Source of the DNA: Macrolepiota albuminosa
Lineage: Eukaryota; Basidiomycota; Agaricomycetes; Agaricales; Agaricaceae
DNA: 64,000 nt
NCBI GenBank assembly: GCA_027475525.1
Contig: JAMWFC010000092.1
Location: forward strand, 868,001-932,000
Direction: 5' to 3'
Part shown: one piece after another, positions 22,760 to 33,345 of the stretch
How the letters are laid out: each line of letters opens with the position of its first letter
How positions within the stretch are numbered: position 1 is the first letter of the stretch
Translations under genes and position numbers: made by a program
Notes under the pieces: model-generated
Database searches by the model: none
Seen by the model: the letters and a program-made list of their open reading frames with translations, nothing else
Told to the model about the DNA's origin: nothing

Positions 22760-23330
22760 GATACGATGCTGTACCAGCAGTCAGGGACACAACATGCACC
22801 AGAAGTCAAAATAAACATTTAATTATGGGCTGAAAACTGTAAGCCTCCTGGTAGCAGTCTCAACAAATTATATCTCCAAAAACACCCCAATAAATACACA
22901 AACAGTACAGAACAAAGGGCAGGGACCAGCTCAAGCTATCAACTCAACAATAGTCCAACCACTGTTATGGGGAGGGAAAGCATGGGAGCTGGCAGAGGTG
23001 ACAAAAGGGGATCAAATTGTGATGATCTAGATCAAGATCTGATCTGACAATCCCCAATTTGATATGACTGAAAGGGGAAAGGGAAAGAAGCATGGAGGGA
23101 TGTCAAAAGAGATGAATAGAATGGTGGCACATGCATTGAATGGAGGAAGGGAGGGATGAATGGAATGGTGGCACTGAAACATGCATTGAATGGAGGAAGG
23201 AAGAGATGAATGGAATGGTGGCACTGAAACATGCATCACCAAAATGGAAAATGGAACAACAAATTAGGTCAGGAATGCTGGGAGGTCAAGAGCAAAAAGT
23301 CATGTGATCTGGTGGTCTGTGCACTGGAAA
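22760..23330. other. Non-coding stretch with minisatellite
   Basis: No gene seen. Positions 23100-23240 hold three imperfect copies of an about 50-base unit (GAATGGTGGCAC ... ACATGCATTGAATGGAGGAAG). Confidence 0.5.
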
Positions 23331-23333
23331 ATT

Positions 23334-23342
23334 AGTATAAAT
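23334..23342 (+). promoter_or_regulatory. TATA box upstream of zinc-cluster-like gene
   Basis: AGTATAAATAG lies 90 bases before the first ATG (23430) of the downstream reading frame, a plausible core promoter. Confidence 0.45.
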
Positions 23343-23429
23343 AGTCCAAGTAGAGTAGAGAATAGACAGGCAATTGATAGGCAAAGGCTCAGTGGTTCCC
23401 AGGGAGTGAATCACCTAGGCTAGAGTTTA

Positions 23430-24107
23430 TTGAGCACCTCTTCTTGGAAGTCTATTGGAAAACAAAGGCTCGGTAGTTGCAAAGAACGACCTGATCCATC
23501 GACCAAGGCCAGTCCGTCGACGGCACTGGCACGAGAAGACTGGATAGGTCATAGGCCAGCAGCAGAAGATTTGTCTGGTCCATCACTGATTCCGAAGAAG
23601 AGAAAACAACCGAGTCCTCCAGCAGCAGGAGATTTGTCTGGTCTGTTGCCAAATCTCAAGAAGCCAAAACGGGTGACCTATATTGGTCAACGTCCTCCTG
23701 GTACCTATTGTTGACAGAAGGAGCAGGAGAATGAGGATGAGAACGAGGATGAAGAGGAAGAGAAAGAGAAAGAGGAAGAACAAGAGGGCAGAATACCGAA
23801 GGGGGAAATTACTGGAGGGATGCTGTTGGGCAGGTATCTGAGGACAGCACCTTGTCGCGAGGGTCAGCACATCAACCCCCCTTGCCAATATTGCGCAAGT
23901 AAGCGGCTACAGTGTGTCAGGACAAAGGGCAGCACCACATGCGATCCCTGCTGGCTCATTCGCAAACAAACATGCAGCCTGACAATTGTTAAGAAAACTG
24001 TCAAGCCCAGCAACAAGGGAAAGGGGAAAAAACCACTGAGAAAGAAGTCAGTGACAATTATTGAGAGTGATGACAGTATGAAACTCTTTTCCTGCTCAAA
24101 TAGCTAA
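23430..24107 (+). pseudogene. Cys-rich zinc-cluster-like protein gene
   Basis: One continuous frame of about 225 codons with a single in-frame TGA (23712-23714). The N-terminus has two similar Ser/Pro/Lys patches (D-L-S-G-x-x-x-x-x-K-K). An acidic Glu-rich segment follows (23720-23795), then a Cys cluster C-x2-C-x6-C-x9-C-x2-C-x6-C (about 23885-23985), then a Lys-rich basic tail. The spacing resembles the Cys cluster in the family-A antisense gene (38.1-38.3 kb) and, loosely, fungal Zn2Cys6 domains, so nucleic-acid binding is possible but unproven. It is a stand-alone gene or a relic of a mobile-element accessory gene. Confidence 0.5.
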
Positions 24108-24240
24108 CGAATAGTTAGCAGATGAACCAGCCAGTCCAATTGCGGGACCATCAAAACTGTCCATCCATCCATCCCAACTGTCGACCTCCAACTGCCCAGC
24201 AGATCCTCTTCTAGTCAAGGGAAAGGGCAAGGAGCAGGCA

Positions 24241-24541
24241 ATGAAGTCTAGTCACAGTGAGGACATTGTGGCTGGTGTAATGGCAGGGGTTGAGAGCTGT
24301 TTGGACAGGATGGAGAATGGGTTCCAGGAAGCATTGCAGAATGTTGGGGAGCAGGTGTGGGATGGGTTTGTCACAGCTGAGGTGAGCTGGTTACTGTGTA
24401 TTGAGGACTTCTTCTGTTGCTACCAGACTCAGGTTGACACGCTCGGTGGCCGCATGGAAACCCTGCAAACCAATGTTTCTCATGCAGGTGAGACGCTTGC
24501 ATCTCACAACAGACAGATCTGCCATATTCAGGGTATGGTTG
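24241..24541 (+). pseudogene. Helical ORF cut by element D
   Basis: A 100-codon frame of mainly helical, Glu/Val/Leu-rich sequence (M-x-x-x-V-E-S-C-L-D-R-M-E-N, L-G-G-R-M-E-T-L-Q-T-N-V) that probably is the C-terminal exon of the zinc-cluster-like gene. It runs straight into the LTR of element D at 24542, so the end is lost. Confidence 0.4.
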
Positions 24542-24852
24542 TGTAACGAAGTTACGGATTTTGGATAGCTTAGTGTGCACACAACACTGAATCAGACCAG
24601 ACTGGTCTATTGACAATGTAGTATACAACAAAAATAAGCTGCTTTGTAAGCAGCTGGTAAACACTGAATCAGACCAGACTGGTCTATTGACAATGTAGTA
24701 TACAACAAAAATAAGCTGCTTTGTAAGCAGCTGGTAAACTATTTATATACTAATGTAAATTAATATTATATTATAATAAATATAATATAATAGTGTCTAC
24801 TATACAGTAAGTAAAGCTATGTGGCCAACGCCACATAGCGAACTATGCTACA
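24542..24852 (-). mobile_element. Element D 3' LTR
   Basis: Matches 48168-48403 but is longer because of a 77-bp duplication at 24583-24736. It contains two stable inverted repeats: a 10-base stem GCTATGTGGC/GCCACATAGC and AGCTGCTT/AAGCAGCT, each with a short loop. On the minus strand it is preceded by a run of six G (24855-24860), the polypurine tract. Confidence 0.88.
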
Positions 24853-25356
24853 CACCCCCCAATCAGACTGAGCTACGGTCTTGAGATAATACAACGGTCA
24901 TGCCGTCGGTAAGTCAGGGATGGGGGCAATGGGAGAGTCCCCAGGCTCCCGGAATGGATCGGCAGTCGCATCGTCCATGTCGTAGTCGAGGAGTTCATCC
25001 TTGGATGCAGGCGCATAGGAAGTGCCCAAAGGCCCTGCTACTGGCAGGGAGTTGTCATAGTCCCAGAGGGGGGACAGTGTGAGATTGGGGTCAACGATTG
25101 ACCCCGGAATAGGTGGTTGGGGATCAGGAAGATCCCCAGTGTCGGACGGGTACTGGCGCGTCCAGATCTCGTGGGCATGAATGTCTTGCCTGATGAGGAG
25201 GTACATCCCCTTGGTGAGCGCGTCGTTGTAAGCACGATGACTGTCCTGCTGCTGGAGCATCAGGCGTTGGTGATCGCCAATGGTGGCCTCGTGCCACCCA
25301 TCCCACTGAGCGATGGACTGGGGTGTACCGTAATGGTCGAGGCGTTGTAGCCTCTC

Positions 25357-25873
25357 TGTCAGGGGACCCCTCATTCCTTTCTTCTTTCACTCCTTATTTC
25401 TTCACTCTCCTTTCATTCACTTCCTTATTTCTTCTACCATTCTCTCATTTGCTGTTACTACTTCTTCAACACTATCTGTTGGTACTATTCTCAACCTTTG
25501 AGGTGCTCTGGTTCTTTAGCTATCACTCAGACAAGTGTGGGCCCTTCAGCACCGCTCCAGGCTGCTTAGATAAGCCGGAGTTTGCCTTTCTGACTTCTAA
25601 AGTCCGGAGTTTTCCTCCCTTGTTTGCACACTTGTTTGGTTAGTCAATTTTCGAGTTTTTAAGGTTTTGTTGTACTGTACAGTTGTTTCCCATGCTTCAG
25701 AGGCCCCAGAAGCGTCCAACCTGGCATAGGGAATCCCCAGACTTGTTCTCTTTGGATCTCCCTCTGCCAGGTGAGTAGCTACCTTGATATTGTCAGTATA
25801 TATTCTAATACACTTTGGATCTCCCTCTGCCAGCTGTGTGACTGAGCCACAGCCTCTAGAGGTCGCCCTTACA
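25357..25873 (+). mobile_element. B-family solo LTR in element D ORF3
   Basis: TGTCAGGGGACC...CGCCCTTACA, 517 bp, flanked by CTCTC (left) and CTCTT (right), a 5-bp target duplication with one change. Removing it and one duplicate restores the D frame exactly (I-D-N-K-R-L-Q-R-L). Confidence 0.88.
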
Positions 25874-26408
25874 CTCTTGTTGTCGATAGCGGCCGCCTCG
25901 TTGTAGAGTCAGCTGTTGCTGAAGAATAAATGGGCCAAGTAGGTGACCCCATAAGTATACGCATGGTCAGCCCAGCTGACTGGGATTTGATTATGAAGAA
26001 GGATGCGTAACACGTCCGAAGTGGTGAACATGGAAGCTGACACTTTCGGGATGTCCACAGCCTGAGCCTCGAAGTTAGGGTCGTTGGCGTGGAGGGGCAC
26101 AAAGACTTGCTCCATGGCCGCCTCGTACTCAGCCACGGCCTCTTTGTAGAGGCCTGGCCTTGCGAAGACATAGGCCAGGTACTTGTGTACCGTGGACTTG
26201 GATGTAAGGGTGTGTCAATACACCTTAGTTAAAGCCCGGGGTTATGCCTAAGCCCCTATTGACTGGAGCTAGAATGGTACTAGTTGACAAGAAAAAGCAA
26301 GTAGTAACACGGGACTATGGTGTAATGGTAACATGCGATGCAGGTTCAAGCCCTGCTAGTTCCAGTTTTCCTGAGGTTGTCGGTTCAATCCTCTGGAAGT
26401 GTTACATT

Positions 26409-26420
26409 TGGTGGAACTAC
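26409..26420 (+). promoter_or_regulatory. TRIM primer-binding site
   Basis: TGGTGGAACTAC two bases after the 5' LTR. TGG matches a tRNA CCA tail and TGGAACTA is the exact reverse complement of the 3' end (TAGTTCCA) of the tRNA-like module inside the LTR. Confidence 0.65.
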
Positions 26421-26723
26421 AGTGGCTGTGCTAGCATTGTATGTTCGTGACCAAGCCTGCGTCATGATCTAGGTTGATCCGCTGACATAAGGTGGCCTTT
26501 ACCCTGGGACCTATAAGTCATGAAATACCGGATGCATGGTCTGTGATCAGGATAAGGTACAAGGAGGGCGCACTTGGGATCCTGAGACTTGCCGGAACAA
26601 GTCTAGAGGGGAGAGTGTAAGGGTGTGTCAATACACCTTAGTTAAAGCCCGGGGTTATGCCTAAGCCCCTATTGACTGGAGCTAGAATGGTACTAGTTGA
26701 CAAGAAAAAGCAAGTAGTAACAC

Positions 26724-26777
26724 GGGACTATGGTGTAATGGTAACATGCGATGCAGGTTCAAGCCCTGCTAGTTCCA
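26724..26777 (+). repeat. tRNA-like module in TRIM 3' LTR
   Basis: GGGACTA and TAGTTCC can pair as a 7-bp acceptor stem with one G-U. TGGTGTAATGG looks like a D-arm/A box, and GCAGG-TTCAAGC-CCTGC is a perfect T-arm/B box. The anticodon arm is missing. The same module lies at 26311-26364 in the 5' LTR and at 56729-56782 in the solo copy. The D-arm resembles fungal tRNA-Gln, which is an inference from memory. Confidence 0.7.
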
Positions 26778-28656
26778 GTTTTCCTGAGGTTGTCGGTTCA
26801 ATCCTCTGGAAGTGTTACATTGGAGGTGCAGCTGGCGCTGAGGGCGCATACAAGTGCAAACCCAAAGAGGCTGCGCCAATGAATGCGCATGGCACGGTCC
26901 ATGGCCAGACCGGTCCATACGTTGGACGTCCCAGGACGTCCATAGAGGAGGGCGTATGAGCCCAGGTAGTCCAAAGCAAATGGTTGCTTTGGATCAGGGG
27001 GGGTAAGGCCGACGAAGGCAATTTTCCCTCCCTCTTTGCGGCGATAGAGCTGCGATGGCACAATCATTTGTGGGACGTTCTCCCGCTCCTCTGGACTCGT
27101 GAAAGGTACCACAATGGTCCTATACTCAACCTCGTCGAGTAAATGAGACATAGCTCTGTCTTGGGCCGTAGGGTGGCAGTTGAGCGCCATCCGCTTGAAT
27201 TTGTTGAGCAAGAGGTAGCCCAACTGACGCTGACGAATCAGCATAAACTGGTTGTTAACCAGTGCATGAAGTCTGCGGACTTCTCGAGGACTGCGGGGAA
27301 ACCCGCGAGGTGCCACTTGGTACACCTTACTGTTGTGGGACATCGCTGTGGCATTGCCCTCTTTATCGGTCTCGAAGGACCTGGCTGCACGGGCTTCTTG
27401 CCCGACAAAGATGGTATTGGTCACTGGCAACCAATAGAATTGGGGAGCTAACCCCATGCCAAAGAATGAGTTCTGGCACTCAATAGTGTGATCACGATAG
27501 ATCACAACACCGAGTGCATCAGGAATGCGCCTGGTTTGGTCCTCAAGGAGGGCAGCTCCTCACTTGGTGCTATCCTGCGCCCGACGCTCCATCTTGGCTC
27601 GTCGATTGCTGTTGCGCCGTTCGCGCGCCATATGTTGTGCTGCCGTCTCGTGCGGCACAGGGGATTCCATACGAGCCTCTTCAGGCTCCTCATACCAATC
27701 GTTGTCGGAGGGCAGGGATGGCAGCCTCTCCAGCTCCGACTTCTCAGACCGTGGGTCCATTGCCCACACACACCACAGGAGTCAGGCTGGCAGGCCCTCT
27801 ACCAATATGGTGGGTAAAAAGGGGATGTTAGCCCCTGGGGCCCCTTTCGGGGCATCCTTGGAAAAGTGCACGTTGACATAGGCATGCCCTTCCGGTTGCT
27901 TACCCCGATGATCCTTTCAGGGTTGTGAGGCCTTAGCCTTGGTGGGGCGTGTGCTCACGCCCCTGGAACTCTGCTCCCCAGAGTACGTGGTGGAGACCAC
28001 GGATACTGGTCATGAAGACGCGACCTCAGACGCACCACTGGCAAGGCGCTGGATAAGCCGGGGGGCGGCTGGAGCAGGGACATCTTCATAGGGAAGGATG
28101 TCCCATCCTAGGCCGGCCTCCCGGCCAGGGGCAGCAACGCTCGACTTAATCGAGCGGGAGGGCGCGTCCTCCACTCCTTGCCGACGCGCCCTTTTGCTGG
28201 AGTCGGTGTCCCAACTCGGGGGTGTAGTCTGCCACTTATGAGCGGCCGAAAGGGCAAGGAGATCAGTTTTGCACTGAGCACGCATATGATCCATGTCGTC
28301 CATCATCCAGCAGATGAGGACGACTGCCTCCGCATCACGGAGGAATGATGACTCTGCAGGTACATCGTACCCGTTATCTCCCAGACGTTGGAGAAGGGTA
28401 GGCAGGACTAAGTCCTGGTTGTGAGTGGGCTTGACAGCCCATGCTTTTCCTTTGTCGCGTCAAGGACGTGACTCTTCTTCCAAGCTGGGCTCGGATTGGT
28501 GCGGCATTTCCAGCCGCTGTAGCAAGGAGAGCTTGGCCAAGCTTTCTGTCGGCGCATCAGCCGATGAACTGATGCTCCGTCCTGGACTGAGAGTTTCTGT
28601 GCTCTCGATGGCTGCGGTGGCCTGCATGAGGGATGCTTTGCGTCCCTCTAGATTGT

Positions 28657-29405
28657 TGTCACGACCCCTTCCCTCCGGGCCCACCCCGGGACACCCCCGG
28701 AACACCCTCCAGGACCCCCCCTCCGACCCCACAGGACACGCCCCGCTATCACGACCGCCAACACCGCCATCACGCGCATCAAGGACCGCCATCAGCCGCC
28801 CCCAGCCCTGATCAACGATCGGATCACACGACTCGCTCCCGACCATCGCGCATCACGCATCACGGCTCCATCCGCGCCAATTGATCGCGCGCCCCACACG
28901 CGCGATCCCGGTATGCAGCCTCTGCCGCTACTCAATGACCCCCGGAACCCATCCCAAACATCCCGGAACCCCGAGACCCGGTCCCGTAGTACTTATAGCA
29001 TAGTTCCCTGTTGTATTCGCTAGTCTTGATATTACATACTTTGCATAACTGTTACTTGGATATTGCGTGCCCTCTGTTTGACTGGTACGCCTTGTTTGGT
29101 ACGCTTCGACTGGCACGCCTTAGTATTTGCGTGCTCTAAGCTTTGGTACGCACTTCGCGACTCTTAAGTTACTAACTTGGTCTCGTCTTAGAACCTCCGG
29201 TTCACGACTCGACCCCCTCTAACCCCAGTTACCTCCAACCCAAAACCTCCGGACTCTAGTCCCCTATCCCGGGATTACCCCTGTCCTCGTCTTGAACCCC
29301 GGAGCCCTAGCCTCGGAGTTCCAGACACCCGAGTATTCGTAGGTCAAGTCCGCATCGTAAGGGCGTTGCTTTCCTGGAAGGCCCCCGACTCAGCGGAACC
29401 TGACA
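28657..29405 (+). mobile_element. Family-A 5' LTR
   Basis: TGTCACG...CCTGACA, 749 bp. A TATA-like ACTTATAGC (28991-28999) lies 28 bases before AGTCTTGATATTA (29022-29034), the probable mRNA 5' end. Differences from the 3' LTR include a short 8-9 base gap just after that 13-mer and several C/T changes, so the copy is not brand new. Confidence 0.92.
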
Positions 29406-29418
29406 TAATATCAAGACT
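29406..29418 (+). promoter_or_regulatory. Self-priming primer-binding site of family A
   Basis: TAATATCAAGACT directly follows the LTR and is the exact reverse complement of 29022-29034. This is the arrangement used by Tf1/sushi-type chromoviruses, whose mRNA 5' end folds back to prime its own reverse transcription. No TGG that would pair with a tRNA CCA end is present. Confidence 0.75.
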
Positions 29419-29438
29419 CTCTCCTTACACCGTTCTTG

Positions 29439-32190
29439 ATGGCTACGTATACTCACACTTACTACCCCACCGGGTACCAGACCGACCCTTACGGATGCCC
29501 GGTACCCGATTCTTGATGGCTACGTATACTCACACTTACTACCCCACCGGGTACCAGACCGACCCTTACGGATGCCCGGTACCCGATCACTACTCCGCGC
29601 AGACCCCCCGCCCCGTCTATCCACCTCTCCCATACAAACCTCCATATCACCACCGCCACTGGGCCCCCGACCCGTCCCTCTACGACCTAGGGCCCTCAGC
29701 CAGCTGGGCCCCTCCGCCCAACTTAGCCATGGCACGACCCGTGGAGGTCCCTTCGTACCGGAGCATCCCCGGGGGCCTGCCGGAGACCCCACCCGTACCC
29801 AGTGGACCTCGCGACCCGTGGAGGTCCCTTCGTACCGGAGCATCCCCGGGGGCCTGCCGGAGACCCCACCCGTACCCAGTGGACCTCGCCCGAATCCCCC
29901 CAGCGAGGGCCCCTTTGCACCCACCCCCTACTACGGTTATCAGTGCCCCGTCCCCCAACCCCGAGAACCCCGAGGACCCCCCTACCCCGACTACCCCCCT
30001 CGTCATTACCCGGCTGCCGCTCCACCCGCTCGAACCCCCCCCTCGCCAATGGGACGACGACGCCTCAAGGAATACAAACGGCAACGGGACGAGGTACTCC
30101 GCTTCCTCAGGATCTTGCCGGAAGACTTCGCGCAACGGACAAGGACGCTGCTCGTAGAATTCGGACACGACGACTTCGAAGGACCCGGGTCGCTCGATTC
30201 ATATTCGACGGGAACCCCCGGAACCGGCCCCCGCAGTCCCGGCAGCCCCCACGGTCCCCACTCTGGAGCAACAACAACGGGAAGAACGGCAGAACGCCTC
30301 AGCCATATTGCGGTCCCTCAACCCGACGGGGGGCCTCTTTGATCAACCCGCTGCCCGCACGGTAGGCTTGTCAACTCGCCGCAGAGCTAACTCCGTTCCT
30401 AGTACCTTCAAGACCTGGGGACAGCCCCAAAGACCCCTGGAACCCCTCCCGCGAACAGACAACGCCCGACCCCTGGCCCCGGCGAATCCTGGTAGACCCC
30501 GTGCGGACACCCCTAGCACGGACGACACGCTATGCTACATCGACGAGCTCACGTGTGGCAACGACGAACCGCGTACCGCCCCCTCCCTCAGCCCCGGCCC
30601 CTCCGGAACGCAACTTCCGCCATGACCCGCCACCCCACTTCGACCTACGGAACCCCCCGCGACCCCCGATGCAAGCCCGACCCTCCCGGGTTGAACATCC
30701 CCCACGCAACCCGGCACCCGACCCAGCACCTAACCCCCCTCTGCCCAACCCGACACCGCCGAACCCTCCCCGACCGCCTCCGCCACCCCCAGCTGAACCC
30801 TGAGGACGACCCCCAGGCCCTCCACCTCCGCCACTCCCTGCGTGGAGACCCGGGCCCCCTCCTGGCAGGAACGAACCCCCTTGGGACAACGGACCTCCCG
30901 GGCGTGGACCCCCAGGTGAGCCACCCGGAGGAGGACCTCCCGGCGGGTGGGGCCCCGCCCTTGGTGCTTTTCCTCCTCAAGGAGGGGGGGGTAATCATTA
31001 CTACTACTATTACAATGCTGGCCCTCCTCCCCGCAACGCTGCCGGACCGGACGACGCTCGCGACGCCCTCGCCCGCGAAGGACGATTGGACATCCAAAAG
31101 CCCGACGCTTTCACGGGCCGGGACCCCCAAAAATGGCGTACCTTCCTCACTCAGTGTCTCAATACGTTTCAGGCAAAGCCGCTCACGTTTCAGGTTGACA
31201 GCTCCCGGGTGGCCTTTGCCGCGTCGTACCTCCAGAGGATCGCCTTCGATCACTACACGGCCCTCATCCAGTTTGACCCCAACAACCCGGCACTCGCTCG
31301 CTGGCAAGCCTTCGTCGACGAGTTCTCCGGGAAATTCGGGATATACGACACCGTGGCCGAGGCCGAGGACAACCTCTTCAACCTCCGGATGCGCTCTGAA
31401 GAACGTTTCACAACCTTCATCGTACGTTTTGAAAAGGAAGCTTACGAGACAGGTTGGAATTACAGCGCCCTCCGGTACGCCCTCCACCGCGCCCTCCCAC
31501 AACGTATCAAGGACGTCCTCCGACTCGCCCCGAAACAACCCTCCTACGACGAATACAAGGCCCTCGTCATGCAGATCGACCAATCAAGGACGTCCTCCGA
31601 CTCGCCCCGAAACAACCCTCCTACGACGAATACAAGGCCCTCGTCATGCAGATCGACCAACGCTACTGGGAAGACCGCAGCGAGTACTCGAATTCCCGAC
31701 CCCCTTAGAACCCTAGAGGAGGACCCCCTTGGCCCTCCAGCGAAACCCCCAACCCCCAAGGTCGAAACCCCGGTCCCCCCGCGTTCCCTGGCGGCCGACC
31801 CCCGGTGAGTCGCGGCCCGCCCAATGCTAACCCCGGCAGCGGCGCCCGCCCCAGGCCCAACTCAACGCCGCCGTGGCCGCCCACGATCCGGGCAACGTGC
31901 CAAGCCCCGAGAAACCCCTGGAAGACCCCGAAGACTTCGACTTTGACGACGAATGGGACGAGAAGGCCCTCTGAGCCAACCGGCTTCAAAAGAAGGGACG
32001 ACCCTGGATCGAAGTCCCGACGGATGTGCAGGAACGACGGAGAAGAGAGGGTGTCTGCATACTCTGTGGTGAGAAAGATCATTTCATCTCCGAGTGCCCC
32101 AAACGACAGGTCATGGGACGTGCCACCTGGACTTTCGAAGGGGAGGACGCCACCTACGAGTATTCAGAAAACGACCCGGCGATTTAGACC
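29439..32190 (+). pseudogene. Family-A Gag
   Basis: Starts at ATG 29439, duplicated at 29516 by a 77-bp repeat. The order is: a Tyr/Pro-rich N-terminus; a helical segment near 30050-30180 (R-R-L-K-E-Y-K-R-Q-R-D-E-V-L); a Pro-rich linker (30560-30950); an H-Y-Y-Y-Y-Y-N run at 30996-31016; a Retrotrans_gag capsid region (31086-31550; W-R-T-F-L-T-Q-C-L, F-G-I-Y-D-T, F-T-T-F-I-V-R-F); and a CCHC zinc knuckle C-x2-C-x4-H-x4-C (32056-32097). Frames change at the duplications (29433, 29735, 31506) and at a few apparent indels, so the product is not readable through as assembled. Confidence 0.85.
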
Positions 32191-32319
32191 CGGAAGACGC
32201 CCTAAATCGCGGAATCAACCCCAACGTCTTCTCCGCCCCGGTCTCACATCTTCGCTCTACGACACTCATACAGGACACCCTCACGGCTTATCTACCCTCC
32301 CACTCTTCGCACTCCCTCC

Positions 32320-32745
32320 TCCTCAAAACCCGCCTCACCCCCTCCGGAACTCCCCTCAACACCCTCATCGACAGCGGCGCCACCGACAACTTCATTGACA
32401 AAGCATGGTCTACCCTCGCCCCGGAACCCGCCCAGCAACTCCCGGTCCCGGTACGGCTCTGCCTCTTCGACGGAGACGCCTCTACGGCAGGGGACATCAG
32501 GAACCCGCCCAGCAACTCCCGGTCCCGGTACGGCTCTGCCTCTTCGACGGAGACGCCTCTACGGCAGGGGACATCATCCACTTCGTGCGTATGCCCGTCA
32601 CTTTCGCCAATGGACAGACTCACACCCCCCGGATGTTGGTGACCAAACTTCACCCTTCCGCACCCCTGGTCCTAGGGCTCCTGTGGCTCCGAGACACTAA
32701 CCCCCGCATCAATTGGCGACACCTCACCCTTCGCCTGACCCGGGA
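32320..32745 (+). pseudogene. Family-A protease module 1
   Basis: A retropepsin-like domain with the D-S-G-A-T loop at 32370-32384 and the hydrophobic motif L-V-L-G-L-L-W-L near 32665. It ends D-T-N-P-R-I-N-W. A 77-bp duplication (32423-32576) breaks it. The corresponding module is found in remnant F, and it should mature the Gag-Pol polyprotein. Confidence 0.8.
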
Positions 32746-32954
32746 CCCGACCCCCGACGACCAGCAACTCCCCTTCGACATCCCCCACTCCTCAAATCCA
32801 ACCCCGAAGGACCCCCCGGACGAGCCCCCACCACCCCCCGGACTCCAGTCTTCGACATCCCCCACTCCTCAAATCCAACCCCGAAGGACCCCCCGGACGA
32901 GCCCCCACCACCCCCCGGACTCCAGTCTCGCTCGGCCTGATCCTTCGTCATCAA

Positions 32955-33345
32955 TGCCAGGTTGGACGGCGCCCTAGGACCGATATCGGCCCTTATCGAC
33001 AGCGGAGCCACCGGAGTTTTCATCAGTGACGCCCTCGACCTCCTCCACGACTCCCTCGACCAGCCCCTCCGCCTGCAACGCCTCGATGGCACCCCCTCCT
33101 CCTCCGGCCCCATCCAAAGGTCTCACTCGGGACGCATGACCCTGGACAACAACTACGAGTTCACTTCCGACTTCCTGGTCACGCGACTTCACGAATCGAC
33201 CCCGATGGTGCTGGGACTACCCTGGCTGCGTGACACGAACCCCGACATCGACTGGAGGACGCTCACCATGACCTTCCCGGGACCCGAAGACCACCCCTCG
33301 ACCGCCGTGCACCTCACCCCGACATCGACTGGAGGACGCTCACCA
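32955..33345 (+). CDS. Family-A protease module 2
   Basis: A second, clearly different retropepsin domain: A-L-I-D-S-G-A-T with the catalytic triplet at 32998-33006, a flap-like region near 33060-33150, and M-V-L-G-L-P-W-L-R-D-T-N-P near 33205. It is similar in plan to module 1 but not a copy of it. A 77-bp duplication starting at 33240 shifts the frame just before the RT frame. Remnant F keeps traces of both modules. Confidence 0.75.

Larger units (their letters stand above)
26203..26819 (+). mobile_element. TRIM: 617-bp terminal-repeat retrotransposon in miniature
   Basis: Two LTRs of 204 bp that I read as identical (26203-26406, 26616-26819; TGTAAGG...GTTACA) flank a 209-bp non-coding core. 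The core has a primer-binding site (26409-26420) and a purine tract AGAGGGGAGAG just before the 3' LTR. The 5-bp target duplication TTGGA is perfect (26198-26202, 26820-26824). Identical LTRs indicate a recent insertion. Excision restores the D ORF3 frame (T-S-K-S-T-V-H-K-Y). It has no coding capacity and must borrow enzymes from another element. Confidence 0.92.
24898..28656 (-). pseudogene. Element D ORF3, main part (interrupted)
   Basis: With the B-family LTR and TRIM removed, the minus strand reads one frame from 28656 to 24898, and with family A removed it joins 40338-39729, giving roughly 1,070 codons. Only TGA codons interrupt it (near 28459, 28010, 27925, 27785, 27560, 25910). The region 28150-28380 aligns with ORF3 of C. 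Later parts include a helical R-x-L-H-A-L-V-N-N-Q-F-M-L-I-R block and two TPR-like phrases (L-Y-K-E-A-V-A-E-Y and L-Y-N-E-A-A-A). No domain is recognised with confidence. Position behind pol on the same strand suggests an accessory or Env-position protein of unknown role. Confidence 0.65.

Noticed and set aside
26311..26364. Functional tRNA gene in the TRIM LTR
   Set aside because: The anticodon arm is absent: only five bases lie between the D-arm and T-arm.
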